Shown piece after piece: positions 16,559 to 25,544 of a DNA stretch of 64,000 nt. The DNA is from SAR324 cluster bacterium. Its GTDB lineage: Bacteria > SAR324 > NAC60-12. The notes under the pieces are model-generated. The model was not told the origin of the DNA. It searched no databases and worked only from the letters and a program-made list of their open reading frames with translations. The position numbers and the translations under genes were made by a program. Positions within the stretch are counted from its first letter, which is position 1. The number at the start of each line of letters is the position of its first letter. The stretch lies in contig JADGAV010000013.1 in the NCBI GenBank assembly GCA_015231825.1, positions 56,390-120,389 on the forward strand, given 5' to 3'.

Positions 16559-16612
16559 AAAAATTGCCATTGCGAGCGATTGACTGGAGTATATCTGTGC
16601 TCACAATGGCAA
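16559..16612 (-). terminator. Rho-independent terminator of the beta-propeller gene
   Basis: The arms 16564-16577 and 16599-16612 pair over 14 positions with one mismatch (TTGCCATTG with CAATGGCAA, then GAGC with GCTC). On the minus strand the hairpin is followed by TTTTT (16563-16559). It separates the beta-propeller/yeeE transcript from the sox operon. Confidence 0.8.
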
Positions 16613-16639
16613 ACTTCAAGTGCGCTGTTTCAATTCTTC

Positions 16640-17989
16640 TTACTGTCCGACCGGCATACCTGCAATGATCCGGGTGTTTTGAAGCTCAGAGGTCAGAACT
16701 TTTTTCAATTCTTCAGGCTTGGGAATCCAGCGGACTCCATTGTTTTGAATGCCGGAAGCAATATCAGTCGTAATGACATCCCATTCGTTCGGGTCAGCCG
16801 AAGAAGTATCCAGCAGGGTTGCTACGGTTTCCTTTTTTGTTGAAACAATTGCATGGGTTCCTGCAGGATTGAAAGCGACGTTGTGAGGCCCGAGTCCTGT
16901 AATAATATTTTTAATTGCAACATCTTTCATCGTGTCAATTATGGTAACAACTTCGGATTTTCCTGCTTCATTGGCAAAAATTCCATATCGGGTGTTTCCT
17001 GGATTGATGTAAAGTCGGTTTGCATCAGGGCCGGTTTTGATGACTGTTTTCAGCTCCAGTTTCTTCATATCAAGCACAGCCACTGCATTGCCTTTTCGTA
17101 ATCCGCCATAACATTTCGAGCTGTCACTGAGGCAAGATGTATTCCCGCCTCCTCCTGGGACTTTGATTGTTTTTACCAGTTCAGTTGTGTTGGTGTCAAA
17201 GACATGGAAAGCTCCGGATGCACCCACTATAAAGTATTGGCCATTTGGTGTCATCGCACCGGTTCTTCCACCTTTAATTGGAACCATCTTGATTTGTTTT
17301 CTGGATTTGACGTCAACGACAGCCATTCCCTTGGGTTCATTTTGACAGGTCGTAAAGATTTTTGAGTCATCGGGTGAAAACATGGCATCCCGTGCGCCGG
17401 GGCAGGTAAGTTCTACAATATCAACCGGTTCATGCTTGGCAGTATTGATCAAAGTCAAGTAACCGTTTTTCTTGTCGAGAATATTTCCTGCGACGGCCAA
17501 AGGTTGCGTGTAAGCAAAGCCAATGTGCAGAGGAGCAATCACCTTTTTCCCACCCATGCTCAAATTAAATTTTTTGACCAGTTTCAATGTCATCAAATCA
17601 ATGACCCAAAAAACATCTTTTTCATAGCGTTGAGAAGAATAGGCATAGCGAGCACCGGGAATGATCCATAGATGATGATTCCCGGTTTCTTCCATATCAA
17701 TTTTTTTGATGGTCTTTTCCATTTCGTAATCTACTACGGAAACGGTTGGTTCCCCCTGATTATCAATCAGAAAATAACCGGTCATGCCTTGCACGGCATG
17801 CCAGTCCATGCGTATCGTATTCTGAGGATCGAGAAATACAAGAGACTGGTATTCAGCTTTGCTCATTCCTTCTTTGGGAGCACCAAATTTTGTGCCCATC
17901 ATTTTGGGTGAAGTTCCCATGCTTGTGCAGGCAGCCATTAAACCGGCTGTCAGGACAGATATTATTAATAGATTTAATTTTGTCTTCAT
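16640..17989 (-). CDS. Lipoprotein with seven-bladed beta-propeller (YncE/cytochrome D1-like)
   Basis: 449 residues. The N-terminus carries a lipobox (LISVLTAGLMAAC), predicting a lipid-anchored periplasmic protein. The rest is a series of YVTN/NHL-type propeller blades, recognisable by recurring phrases such as DNQGEPTVSVVD, DLMTLKLVKKF, NPGNTRYGIFAN and NPAGTHAIVSTKK. No heme CxxCH is present, so it is not a D1 cytochrome as such. Such propellers usually act as binding scaffolds. It lies between the YeeE-type transporter and soxY, so an accessory sulfur role is possible but unproven. GGGGGA precedes ATG 17989 and a strong terminator follows. Confidence 0.75.
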   Translation of the reverse strand: MKTKLNLLIISVLTAGLMAACTSMGTSPKMMGTKFGAPKEGMSKAEYQSLVFLDPQNTIRMDWHAVQGMTGYFLIDNQGEPTVSVVDYEMEKTIKKIDMEETGNHHLWIIPGARYAYSSQRYEKDVFWVIDLMTLKLVKKFNLSMGGKKVIAPLHIGFAYTQPLAVAGNILDKKNGYLTLINTAKHEPVDIVELTCPGARDAMFSPDDSKIFTTCQNEPKGMAVVDVKSRKQIKMVPIKGGRTGAMTPNGQYFIVGASGAFHVFDTNTTELVKTIKVPGGGGNTSCLSDSSKCYGGLRKGNAVAVLDMKKLELKTVIKTGPDANRLYINPGNTRYGIFANEAGKSEVVTIIDTMKDVAIKNIITGLGPHNVAFNPAGTHAIVSTKKETVATLLDTSSADPNEWDVITTDIASGIQNNGVRWIPKPEELKKVLTSELQNTRIIAGMPVGQ

Positions 17990-18124
17990 TATTCCCCCTT
18001 TAGAGAAGAGTTTTGTTTACTTATGAAAATATTTTTTGATTCACGTCAAAAAAATCATGATCCGTTTTGTTTTATGACCGACGGTCAAACGAAAGATCGG
18101 TACTCACGTTTCAGAAAATTGGTG

Positions 18125-19327
18125 TTAAACAATGACAAACTTGCCTTTGATTTCATTCCATGTCGCAAGGAAATACCAAAGCAACATCAGCCCAACAATC
18201 GAAATATAGCTCAGTTTCCATCCGATTACATCAGGAAGAAAAACCTGAGTTCCCAGTTTCATCAGCCATCCGCTGTCTTCGAGCCATGCTCTTGAATATG
18301 AACCCGCCAGTGCAAAACCAAACAGAGCCAGCCAGAGCTTTATGTGTCCCTCTCCTGCTCTCCAGACAGATCCTGATCCGCATCCTCCTGCAAGCGTCAT
18401 CCCGATTCCAAATACTATACCTCCGACGAGACTGCCTGCCCAAAAACCAATCGAAACCAGGGTTTCCCATTCTCGGAGGTCCGTCCACTTCAATATTGAA
18501 AAGCCTGTTACACTGATTATCACCGCAATTGCTACTGCTTTGCTAGCGTCACCATGCCCTGTCATAAAGGGTTCGCGAAATGCCCGCACAAAACAAAACC
18601 GGGACCGCTGCATGATTATTCCGATGAGCAATCCAAAGCTTAATATACCAGCGCGTTCCGAATAGTCCAAATCGTCATAAATAAAGACTAAAAAAAATCC
18701 GATCACAACAACCAGCAGGCCAGCAAGCGGCTGAATCTTCTTCAAGTCTGCTCCCTGGCTCTTTTTGGGAGAGACACGTTTAGAGACAGCAGGGCTTAAA
18801 TACTCCACTTCGAAAAGGAGGAGTTTCAATCCGATCACTGCACCAATCATCAAGCCGAGCATCATCGCGGGGCCTGCCATTGACAAAGCGCTGGTTGCAC
18901 TGAAAAATCCACCGATATTGCACCCGAAAGCAAGACTGGAGCCGATGCCCATCAAAAGACCACCGATCAATCCTTTAAAAAGTTCACGAGAAGGAGCCAT
19001 CCGTAATGCAAATTGTTTTGCAAACAATGCCGCGGCCAGACTACCGATAACGATCCCGAAGTTGAGCACAGAGGTTGAAAAAAGATGAGGAGGAATGATT
19101 GTTCGATCGGCTAAACCCACGGTGTTGAAAAACCAGTCCCCCCAGTTTCTTATTCCGTCAGCTGAACTCCATGGACGAGCATACGCAAACATGAAAACGT
19201 TGATAGTTCCTAACAAAACCCCGGCCACCCAGTAAGGCCATTGTTGACCAAACAGGGTTTCATAGCCGTTTTTGAAAGCTGTTTTCATACTGGGCGCTTC
19301 CATCCTTGTATTCACCGATTGGCTCAT
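18125..19327 (-). CDS. YeeE/YedE-family sulfur-compound transporter
   Basis: 400 residues with about ten membrane segments, two tandem halves as in the DUF395 family that includes the thiosulfate importer YeeE/TsuA. Each half carries a glycine-rich conserved cysteine segment: GSSLAFGCNIGGFFSA and GMTLAGGCGSGSVWRAGEG. The cysteines are the expected thiosulfate or polysulfide relay sites. I start at ATG 19327, with GGAGG upstream; the in-frame TTG at 19339 contains the RBS itself. It is divergent from tusA, a common partner, and both promoters share an operator motif, so import and handling of reduced sulfur are probably regulated together. Confidence 0.88.
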   Translation of the reverse strand: MSQSVNTRMEAPSMKTAFKNGYETLFGQQWPYWVAGVLLGTINVFMFAYARPWSSADGIRNWGDWFFNTVGLADRTIIPPHLFSTSVLNFGIVIGSLAAALFAKQFALRMAPSRELFKGLIGGLLMGIGSSLAFGCNIGGFFSATSALSMAGPAMMLGLMIGAVIGLKLLLFEVEYLSPAVSKRVSPKKSQGADLKKIQPLAGLLVVVIGFFLVFIYDDLDYSERAGILSFGLLIGIIMQRSRFCFVRAFREPFMTGHGDASKAVAIAVIISVTGFSILKWTDLREWETLVSIGFWAGSLVGGIVFGIGMTLAGGCGSGSVWRAGEGHIKLWLALFGFALAGSYSRAWLEDSGWLMKLGTQVFLPDVIGWKLSYISIVGLMLLWYFLATWNEIKGKFVIV

Positions 19328-19558
19328 AACTTCCTCCAAATTTAGAGCTTCTTGCCAGCTTGAAATGCTGAGATAGATGTGGAGATTCCGATCAGAAAAT
19401 AAGTCTTTTTAACAGATAGTCAAGAGATTTTAAAGGGGGTTGTTGACATGAACTCTGTAAATTTTACTTTTATCGGGAGTTGATTTCGTATAAAATTTTA
19501 ACAACGCATCCCGACTATTGAGATGCGATTATCTTTTTTTTCGAACCTAGTATAATTA

Positions 19559-19602
19559 CGATATATGAATTTTTTAATATATTTATCAAAATACTTTGTC
19601 AA
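19559..19602 (-). promoter_or_regulatory. yeeE promoter with operator-like motif
   Basis: On the minus strand TTGACA (19602-19597), 17 bp, TATTAA (19579-19574), 3 bp, then ATTCATATATCG (19570-19559). Architecture and spacing equal those of the sulfite dehydrogenase, orphan and tusA promoters. The motif would overlap the start site, as expected for a repressor operator. Confidence 0.65.
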
Positions 19603-19717
19603 TGTTTTATTAAAAAATTTTAACAAATATCTTTTCTTTCTATTTAATCGCTGATTATGGAAAATGCATGCACTTATTTCAATCTGATCTATTTGCAAAA
19701 AAAAATACAATAAAGAC

Positions 19718-19761
19718 TTGTATTATGAAAAAAGCTTGTATATAAGCTTATTCATATATTG
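19718..19761 (+). promoter_or_regulatory. tusA promoter with operator-like motif
   Basis: TTGTAT (19718-19723), 17 bp, TATAAG (19741-19746), 3 bp, then ATTCATATATTG (19750-19761); a second partial copy ATTCATATAG follows at 19766-19775. The 12-mer differs from the yeeE copy in one base. An AAGCTT...AAGCTT inverted repeat surrounds the -10 box. Confidence 0.6.
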
Positions 19762-19807
19762 TAAAATTCATATAGATTTTGAGAAAAACTTAATGAAGGG
19801 AGAAGAA

Positions 19808-20047
19808 ATGACGGAGCATGAAATCAATCAAACCCTGGATTGCACAGGGCTTTTGTGTCCTATGCCAATCGTAAAAACCAGTAAGTTTATCAAAGGGATG
19901 CAAGTGGGAGAGACCTTACAGATGATCTCTACTGATCCCGGATCGAAGCCCGATATTGAAGCCTGGGCGAGACAGACAGGGCATGAATTATTGTCTTCCG
20001 TTGACGAGGGTTCCCAGTTTCAGTTTGTAATCAAAAAGACTCACTAG
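19808..20047 (+). CDS. tusA: Sulfur carrier protein TusA
   Basis: 79 residues. The sulfur-relay motif LDCTGLLCPMPIVKT contains the CPxP cysteine that carries persulfide, followed by the usual MISTDPGSKPDIEAWARQTGHEL block. TusA hands sulfur to DsrEFH and DsrC in the oxidative sulfur relay. I start at ATG 19808, with AGGGAGAA upstream; an upstream open extension to 19718 has no family match. It is followed by dsrE2 after 61 bp. The tusA-dsrE2 pair is the cytoplasmic entry of sulfane sulfur. Confidence 0.93.
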   Translation: MTEHEINQTLDCTGLLCPMPIVKTSKFIKGMQVGETLQMISTDPGSKPDIEAWARQTGHELLSSVDEGSQFQFVIKKTH

Positions 20048-20108
20048 ACTTCCTTAGAATCAAAGTCTCAAAAAATTTCTTACTAAAACAAAATTGGAGG
20101 ACTGAAAT

Positions 20109-20633
20109 ATGTCGAATACAAATGGCGGTACCAAACGTCTTGCGTTGATCTCTTCAAGAGGGACTCTTGACTGGGCCTACCCTCCATTTATTCTGGCAAG
20201 TGCAGCGGGAGCAATGGGTTGGGAAGTGGCTATTTTTTTTACGTTTTATGGTCTCCCGCTTCTAAAAAAAGATCTCGATGCTTCAGTGACACCGGCAGGT
20301 AATCCGGCGATGCCGATGAAAATGCCTTTTGGGCCTGAGGGGTTCCAATCGATCAATTGGAATATTCCGAATGTGATCAGCAATAACGTTCCCGGTTTTG
20401 ATTCTATTGCCACTAATTTGATGAAACAGACATTCAAGAAAAAAGGAGTGGCATCAATAGAAGAACTTCGGGATATGTGTATTGAAATGGATGACATCCG
20501 TCTGATTGGTTGTCAAATGACAATGGATGTTTTTGGATTTACTAAAGATGAATTTGTTGACGAATGCGAAATTGGGGGGGCAGCTACTTTTCTTGAGTAT
20601 GCTGCTGATTCAGACGTCAGTTTGTTTGTTTGA
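20109..20633 (+). CDS. dsrE2: DsrE2-like (DsrE/F/DrsH family) sulfurtransferase
   Basis: 174 residues. The opening KRLALISSRGTLDWAYPPFILASAA (in parts: KRLALISSRGTLDW, AYPPFILASAA), the FFTFYGLPLLKKD strand, and the cysteine block LIGCQMTMDVFGFTKDEF identify the DsrE2 branch; the second cysteine (DECEIGGAATFLEYA) is also family-like. Hydrophobic segments in the first third suggest membrane association. It follows tusA with an AAATTGGAGG RBS and is likely co-transcribed. DsrE2 exchanges sulfane sulfur with TusA and rhodanese-type proteins in sulfur oxidisers. Confidence 0.88.
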   Translation: MSNTNGGTKRLALISSRGTLDWAYPPFILASAAGAMGWEVAIFFTFYGLPLLKKDLDASVTPAGNPAMPMKMPFGPEGFQSINWNIPNVISNNVPGFDSIATNLMKQTFKKKGVASIEELRDMCIEMDDIRLIGCQMTMDVFGFTKDEFVDECEIGGAATFLEYAADSDVSLFV

Positions 20634-20908
20634 ATTTTTTGGTTTGGGAATCAATTCAGGCAGGCTGAATCTTCCGTTGAGTTCCACCTAGTCCGGTAAG
20701 AGATTCATTACAATTTGTTCTCTGTCCAACTCTTCCATTTGTTGAAGAGGCTAACAGTTGCTGGGTGCAGCTCCTGTTTATCGTTTCTTTTTTATTGTTC
20801 GATTTTTCAGTTCCATGAGTTTATAGATGGCGAATAACTCATCGCGACCATCTGGATTCAGGCAAAGGGGTTCTTGTTAAAAAATTTGGTAAATTCTTGA
20901 AGAGGAAT

Positions 20909-22288
20909 ATGAAATTACCTCGACTAATGATTTCGGCTCCTTATAAGAGTTCCGGCAAAACTACTATCAGTATTGGGCTCTTAAGCAATCTGGTTGCCCA
21001 GGGAGAAACAGTTCGGAGTTTTAAAAAAGGTCCGGACTACATTGATTCGATGTGGCTTAAGTTGGCAAGTAAAAAAGACTGCTATAACCTGGACCCCTAT
21101 CTGATGGCACCTGAAGTTTGCAGGACTTCTCTATTAGAAAACTCCACGGGTGCCGGGATGGCATTGATTGAAGGCAATCTTGGGCTTCACGACGGTTTGG
21201 ACATTGAGGGAAGCAATAGCAGTGCCGGACTGGCCAAAGTGCTTGACGCCCCGGTTCTTCTTGTTGTTGACAGCAGGAAAATGAACCGCGGTGTTGCTGC
21301 TTTGGTCCTCGGGCAGCAGGCCATGCAGCCGGAAACTAAAATAGCAGGGGTCATCCTGAACCAGGTCAGGAGCAATCGTCAGGAAGAAAAACAGCGGAGA
21401 GCCATTGAAACATTCTGCAAAATCCCTGTGCTGGGAGCGATTCCGGAAGACAAGGAGGTGGTAATCACAGAACGCCATCTCGGTTTAACCACGGTCCGGG
21501 AAACGGAAGATGCTCAAAAAATAATTCGTAGGGCTCATGAATTGGTCGAAAACTACTGTGATGTAAAAGAAATCAAATCCCTCTTTGAATTGGCGGCTCC
21601 TATTGAAAAAAGCACCCTTCCGAATTCTAATATTCATTCGGAAGAAAAATCTGTAAAAATTGGTGTTTTCTATGATTCTGCCTTTTGTTTTTACTATCCC
21701 GACAATTTTAACGCTCTGCGCAGACATGGAGCAGAACTTGTATTTATTGATTCGTTCAAAGAAAATTCTCTTCCTGAAATTGATGGTTTGTATCTGGGCG
21801 GTGGTTTTCCTGAGTCTTTTTTTGAGTCATTGAGCGACAATAAGCAGCTTCTGAAAGACCTTAATGATCGAGTTCAAGCTGGACTTCCTCTTTATGCCGA
21901 GTGTGGAGGTTTGATTTACCTCTGCCAGGCTGCCCACTACAATGGTAGAAAATACCCGTTGGCGGGTATTCTTCCCTTTGAGGTCGGTTACCAGAAAAGG
22001 CCGGTTGGATATGGGTATCTTGATCTACAAAGTAACCGGCACAGTTCCTGGTTTGCAAAGGATGTCGAGGTCAAAGCTCATGAGTTTCACTATTCTAAAC
22101 TGATACCATCCGATAGCCGAGACAATTTCCAATTTAAAGTGAAACGAGGATATGGATGTAACGGCAGTAAAGACGGGGTTCTTTATCAAAACCTTTTTGC
22201 CTCCTTCGCGCACCTCCATTCGCTGGGTTCACCAAACTGGGCTCACAATTTTGTGAAACTGGCGGGAGAATTTAAATCAAATGGATAG
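20909..22288 (+). CDS. dsrN: DsrN, siroheme amidase (cobyrinate a,c-diamide synthase family)
   Basis: 459 residues. The N-terminal ATP-binding domain has a P-loop-like SAPYKSSGKTTIS, GPDYIDSMW and EGNLGLHDGLD. The C-terminal glutaminase domain has GGGFPESFFE and the nucleophilic cysteine in YAECGGLIYLC. Family members amidate cobyrinate; inside a dsr locus the protein amidates siroheme to the siroamide of DsrAB. The choice of DsrN over CobB rests on its place directly before dsrC-dsrAB. The cobUTS genes lie 39 kb away, so a B12 role is the alternative. ATG 20909 has a GAAGAGGA RBS; an in-frame TTG lies at 20897. Confidence 0.85.
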   Translation: MKLPRLMISAPYKSSGKTTISIGLLSNLVAQGETVRSFKKGPDYIDSMWLKLASKKDCYNLDPYLMAPEVCRTSLLENSTGAGMALIEGNLGLHDGLDIEGSNSSAGLAKVLDAPVLLVVDSRKMNRGVAALVLGQQAMQPETKIAGVILNQVRSNRQEEKQRRAIETFCKIPVLGAIPEDKEVVITERHLGLTTVRETEDAQKIIRRAHELVENYCDVKEIKSLFELAAPIEKSTLPNSNIHSEEKSVKIGVFYDSAFCFYYPDNFNALRRHGAELVFIDSFKENSLPEIDGLYLGGGFPESFFESLSDNKQLLKDLNDRVQAGLPLYAECGGLIYLCQAAHYNGRKYPLAGILPFEVGYQKRPVGYGYLDLQSNRHSSWFAKDVEVKAHEFHYSKLIPSDSRDNFQFKVKRGYGCNGSKDGVLYQNLFASFAHLHSLGSPNWAHNFVKLAGEFKSNG

Positions 22289-22464
22289 ATTTTTGTTTTT
22301 TTCCAATAAATGTTTGACATCACATCTATATAAAGATATTAGAACATCCATATAATGAAATATTCTAAATTTTTCAGAGGGGTTAATTGAATTTTGCCGT
22401 TGTTGCTTCTCGCAAAATTTAATTTCTGGGAAATTTCGGTATCCATGATACCGTTTTTTTGTTT

Positions 22465-22492
22465 TTGACAAAGTAATAACCTGTTAGATAAA
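22465..22492 (+). promoter_or_regulatory. Candidate dsrC promoter
   Basis: A perfect TTGACA (22465-22470) is followed after 16 bp by GATAAA (22487-22492), about 75 bp before the dsrC ATG. The stretch TTGACAAAGTA resembles the start of the yeeE and sulfite dehydrogenase promoters, but the ATTCATATAT operator is missing here. Confidence 0.4.
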
Positions 22493-22566
22493 GTTGTTCT
22501 GTGGCGATTCCTGATGGCAGGCATTCGCTGTTATTTTAATTGGTCACCATTAAATAGGAGAATCTT

Positions 22567-22902
22567 ATGACCGTAGAAGTTATGGAACGCAGTTATGAAG
22601 TTGATGAAAACGGATATTTGGTAAATCTTGACGATTGGTCTGAAGACGTTGCAAATGAATTAGCACAAGATGAAGAAATCGAAATGACTGATGAGCATTG
22701 GGATATCGTCAACTTTCTAAAAGATTACTATCAGGAATTTCAAATTGCACCGGCTGTAAAAGTTTTGACCAAGGAAATTGCAAAAAAGAATGATATTAAA
22801 CGGAAAGAAGCTTCTGCTTACCTTTATAATCTTTTTCCCAATGGACCGGCACTGCAGGCATGTAAAATTGCTGGACTTCCCAAACCAACCGGTTGTGTTT
22901 AA
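22567..22902 (+). CDS. dsrC: DsrC, sulfur-carrier substrate protein of DsrAB
   Basis: 111 residues. The C-terminal arm ACKIAGLPKPTGCV carries both redox cysteines, Cys110 (penultimate) and Cys99, in the C-x10-C arrangement required for true DsrC rather than TusE. The DEHWDIVNFLKDYY and IAPAVKVLTKEIAKK helices are typical. DsrC brings persulfide sulfur to DsrAB as a trisulfide and is re-oxidised through DsrK. TAGGAG precedes ATG. A weak hairpin with a T-tract follows at 22914, so dsrC may be transcribed partly alone, in line with its usual high expression. Confidence 0.96.
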   Translation: MTVEVMERSYEVDENGYLVNLDDWSEDVANELAQDEEIEMTDEHWDIVNFLKDYYQEFQIAPAVKVLTKEIAKKNDIKRKEASAYLYNLFPNGPALQACKIAGLPKPTGCV

Positions 22903-22913
22903 AAAAAGATGTC

Positions 22914-22934
22914 CTGTTTTAGAACAGCATTTTT
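22914..22934 (+). terminator. Weak terminator/attenuator after dsrC
   Basis: CTGTT-TTAG-AACAG forms a short 5-bp stem (22914-22927) followed by CATTTTTC. The stem is weak, so partial read-through into dsrAB is likely. Confidence 0.35.
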
Positions 22935-23121
22935 CAACGGGTCTGAGTTCTCATTCAAACCATTGAGGGCGGATTTTTGAATTTCATGGAAGACCGCCGT
23001 CATTTCTGGTTTGAAAAAATCATTAAAGATAGAATGGAAAGAAACAAGTGGGGGTAATGTTCTATCTTTAGTATCAAAATCCCTTCTGCAATAAATTTAA
23101 AATATATTAAAAGAGGTGATA

Positions 23122-24405
23122 ATGGATAATATCCAAGAAAGCGTCGTAGCGAGCAGAGAAGTTCCAGCGGAAAGTGAAACGATTGAAGCAGATGTCAACG
23201 GTCAGGTGATTAAAAAAAACGGCAAATTTTTGAACGAGACACCGATGCTTGATGAACTGGAAAATGGACCTTGGCCGAGTTTTGTCACTGGACTGAAAGA
23301 AATGGCGGAGCGGAACAAGAAACCAATGCTCAGAGGAGTAATGGACCAGTTGGAGTACTCCTACCAGACCAAGTCAGGGTATTGGAAAGGCGGTCTTGTC
23401 ACGGTAAAGGGATATGGAGCAGGAATCATAACCCGTTATTCAATGATCAAAGATAAAGTTCCTGAAGCACTGGAGTTTCATACTTTCAGAGTCCAGCCGG
23501 CTCCCGGATTTCACTACAACACAAAGATGCTGCGCGGACTTTGTGACATTTGGGAAAAACATGGTTCTGGTCTGATTGCGTTGCACGGCCAGTCTGGAGA
23601 TATTATGCTTCAGGGGATCACCGCAGAAAAAGCACAGGAATGTTTTGATGAGCTCAATGAAGCCGGATGGGATCTTGGCGGTGCTGGAGCCGGAATACGA
23701 ACATCAATGTCTTGTGTCGGCCCGGCTCGGTGTGAGCAAGCTTGTTATGATACGCTCCAGGTGCACAAAAAAGTCCTTGACGCATTTGTAGGCGCCATTC
23801 ACCGACCAGAACGCAATTACAAACTGAAGTTTAAATTCTCAGGCTGCAGCAATGACTGCGTCAATGCCATTATGCGTTCTGACATTGCTGTGATCGGAAC
23901 ATGGAAAGACGACATTCAAGTTGATAAAGAGGAAGTTAAAGCATGGATTGAAAAGAAGGGAATGGACAATCTTGTGAACAACGTTATCACCCGATGCCCC
24001 ACGAATGCAATCAGTTTGGAGGATGGGGAAATGGTCATTGATAACCGCAATTGCGTTCGTTGTATGCATTGCATCAACGTGATGCCCAAGGCCTTGTCAC
24101 CCGGAAAAGAAAGAGGTGTTTCTGTCCTTATGGGAGGAAAAAATACGTTAAAAGTAGGCACGATGCTTGGGTCAATGATTATTCCTTTTTATAAAGTTGA
24201 CACCGATGAAGAAATTGAAAATTTCATTGAACTGGCTGAAGAGATTGTCGAGTGGTGGGACGATAACGGCTTGGACCATGAGCGAATTGGCGAAACCATT
24301 GAACGTTGTGGTATGAAACAATTTTTGGAAGATGTGGGACTTGAGGCAAACATCGATATGATTTCTGCACCCAGGGATAATCCCTATTACAAAACGGAAT
24401 ATTAA
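23122..24405 (+). CDS. dsrA: Dissimilatory sulfite reductase alpha subunit (oxidative type)
   Basis: 427 residues. DsrAB holds siroheme-[4Fe-4S] and converts DsrC-bound sulfane sulfur to sulfite. The siroheme-linked cluster cysteines are in SMSCVGPARCEQAC (C-x5-C) and FSGCSNDC (C-x3-C). A ferredoxin-type insertion follows with RCPTNAI and NCVRCMHCINVMPKAL. I start at ATG 23122 with a GAGGTGAT RBS; an in-frame GTG lies at 23116. The neighbourhood with dsrL, dsrEFH and dsrN marks it as reverse (oxidative) Dsr; there is no dsrD in the window. A phylogeny of DsrAB would settle type. Confidence 0.96.
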   Translation: MDNIQESVVASREVPAESETIEADVNGQVIKKNGKFLNETPMLDELENGPWPSFVTGLKEMAERNKKPMLRGVMDQLEYSYQTKSGYWKGGLVTVKGYGAGIITRYSMIKDKVPEALEFHTFRVQPAPGFHYNTKMLRGLCDIWEKHGSGLIALHGQSGDIMLQGITAEKAQECFDELNEAGWDLGGAGAGIRTSMSCVGPARCEQACYDTLQVHKKVLDAFVGAIHRPERNYKLKFKFSGCSNDCVNAIMRSDIAVIGTWKDDIQVDKEEVKAWIEKKGMDNLVNNVITRCPTNAISLEDGEMVIDNRNCVRCMHCINVMPKALSPGKERGVSVLMGGKNTLKVGTMLGSMIIPFYKVDTDEEIENFIELAEEIVEWWDDNGLDHERIGETIERCGMKQFLEDVGLEANIDMISAPRDNPYYKTEY

Positions 24406-24454
24406 TTTACTCAATTATTTCAAGCTACAGATTCCTTAAAAACTGGAGAAAATC

Positions 24455-25531
24455 ATGACCTACGAAAGAACATGGCAGACAATTGAATCGGGCCCCCATG
24501 AATACAAGGAGGCGCTGCATCCCGTTGTTTTAAAAAATTATGGAAAATGGAAATATCATGAAATGCTGAACCCCGGAGTGATGGTGCATGTAGGAGAAAG
24601 CGGAGACGAGCTTTTTACTGTGCGTGCAGGAACTCCCCGTCAGGATTCTGTCGATCTCCTGAGACGGCTTTGTGATTTGGCAGATAAATATGCCGATGGA
24701 TATCTCCGATTCACGGTTCGCAACAATGTCGAGTTTATGACTCCTCATAAAGAAAACATCGAACCGCTGATCAAGGACCTTGAAGAGCAGGGATTTCCTG
24801 TTGGTGGAATCGGTCCATTGGTAACTTCCATTGCTCACACTCAAGGATGGCTGCACTGCGATATTCCGGCAACGGATGCTTCGGGAGTGGCCAAGTCGGT
24901 GATGGATAGTCTGTACAATGATTTTAAAGAATGGAAAATGCCGAATAAAGTTCGCTTGTCCACTTCATGCTGTTCAATCAACTGTGGAGGGCAGGCTGAT
25001 ATTGCTATCGTTATTAAGCACACTCGGCCTCCACGTATCAATCATGATATTCTTTCCACAGTTTGTGAACTTCCCAAAGCAGTTGCCCGATGTCCAGTCG
25101 CAGCCATTCGTCCGACCACCGTCAACGACAAAAAATCTCTGATGGTTGACGAGGAAAAATGTATCGTCTGCGGTGCCTGTTTCGGCGCCTGTCCCGCTAT
25201 GGAAATCAATCATCCGGAATATTCCAAGTTTGCTGTTTGGGTAGGAGGAAAAAATTCAAATGCCCGTTCAAAACCTTCAAAAATGAGCCTTGTTGCTGAC
25301 GAAGTCCCCAATAATCCACCAAGATGGGAGGAGGTTAATGACATTGTGGGCCGCATCCTGAAGGCCTATCAAGTGGGTGGAAAACCATGGGAACGGATGA
25401 ATGAATGGATTGGCAGAATTGGCTGGAAACGATTTTTTGAAGAAACTGAACTGGAATTTAAAATTGATATGATTGACAGCTACCGTCATGCGAGAGCGTC
25501 TTTTAATCAATCAGCTCATGTCCGTTTTTAA
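24455..25531 (+). CDS. dsrB: Dissimilatory sulfite reductase beta subunit (oxidative type)
   Basis: 358 residues, usual for DsrB. Recognisable blocks are PHEYKEALHPVVLKNYGKWKYHE (in parts: ALHPVVLKNYGKW), the GGIGPLVTSIAHTQGWLHC segment, the cysteine block STSCCSINCGGQADIAI, and the ferredoxin-type cluster CIVCGACFGACPAMEI. The C-terminus has PWERMNEWIGRIGWKRFFE, shared with DsrA. CTGGAG precedes ATG, and the gene lies 49 bp after dsrA and 13 bp before dsrL, so all three are one operon. It forms the alpha2-beta2 core with DsrA. Confidence 0.96.
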   Translation: MTYERTWQTIESGPHEYKEALHPVVLKNYGKWKYHEMLNPGVMVHVGESGDELFTVRAGTPRQDSVDLLRRLCDLADKYADGYLRFTVRNNVEFMTPHKENIEPLIKDLEEQGFPVGGIGPLVTSIAHTQGWLHCDIPATDASGVAKSVMDSLYNDFKEWKMPNKVRLSTSCCSINCGGQADIAIVIKHTRPPRINHDILSTVCELPKAVARCPVAAIRPTTVNDKKSLMVDEEKCIVCGACFGACPAMEINHPEYSKFAVWVGGKNSNARSKPSKMSLVADEVPNNPPRWEEVNDIVGRILKAYQVGGKPWERMNEWIGRIGWKRFFEETELEFKIDMIDSYRHARASFNQSAHVRF

Positions 25532-25544
25532 TTAGAAGGTTTAT

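Larger units (their letters stand above)
19328..19807. other. Divergent regulatory interval between yeeE and tusA
   Basis: These 480 bp are strongly AT-rich and hold two outward-facing promoters (19574-19602 minus, 19718-19746 plus). Each is followed at 3 bp by the same operator-like 12-mer. I see no credible gene: a 70-codon minus-strand frame at 19498-19710 is low-complexity and covers the promoter itself. Confidence 0.6.

Noticed and set aside
19498..19710. Minus-strand frame of 70 codons between yeeE and tusA
   Set aside because: Low-complexity AT-rich translation that covers the two divergent promoters.
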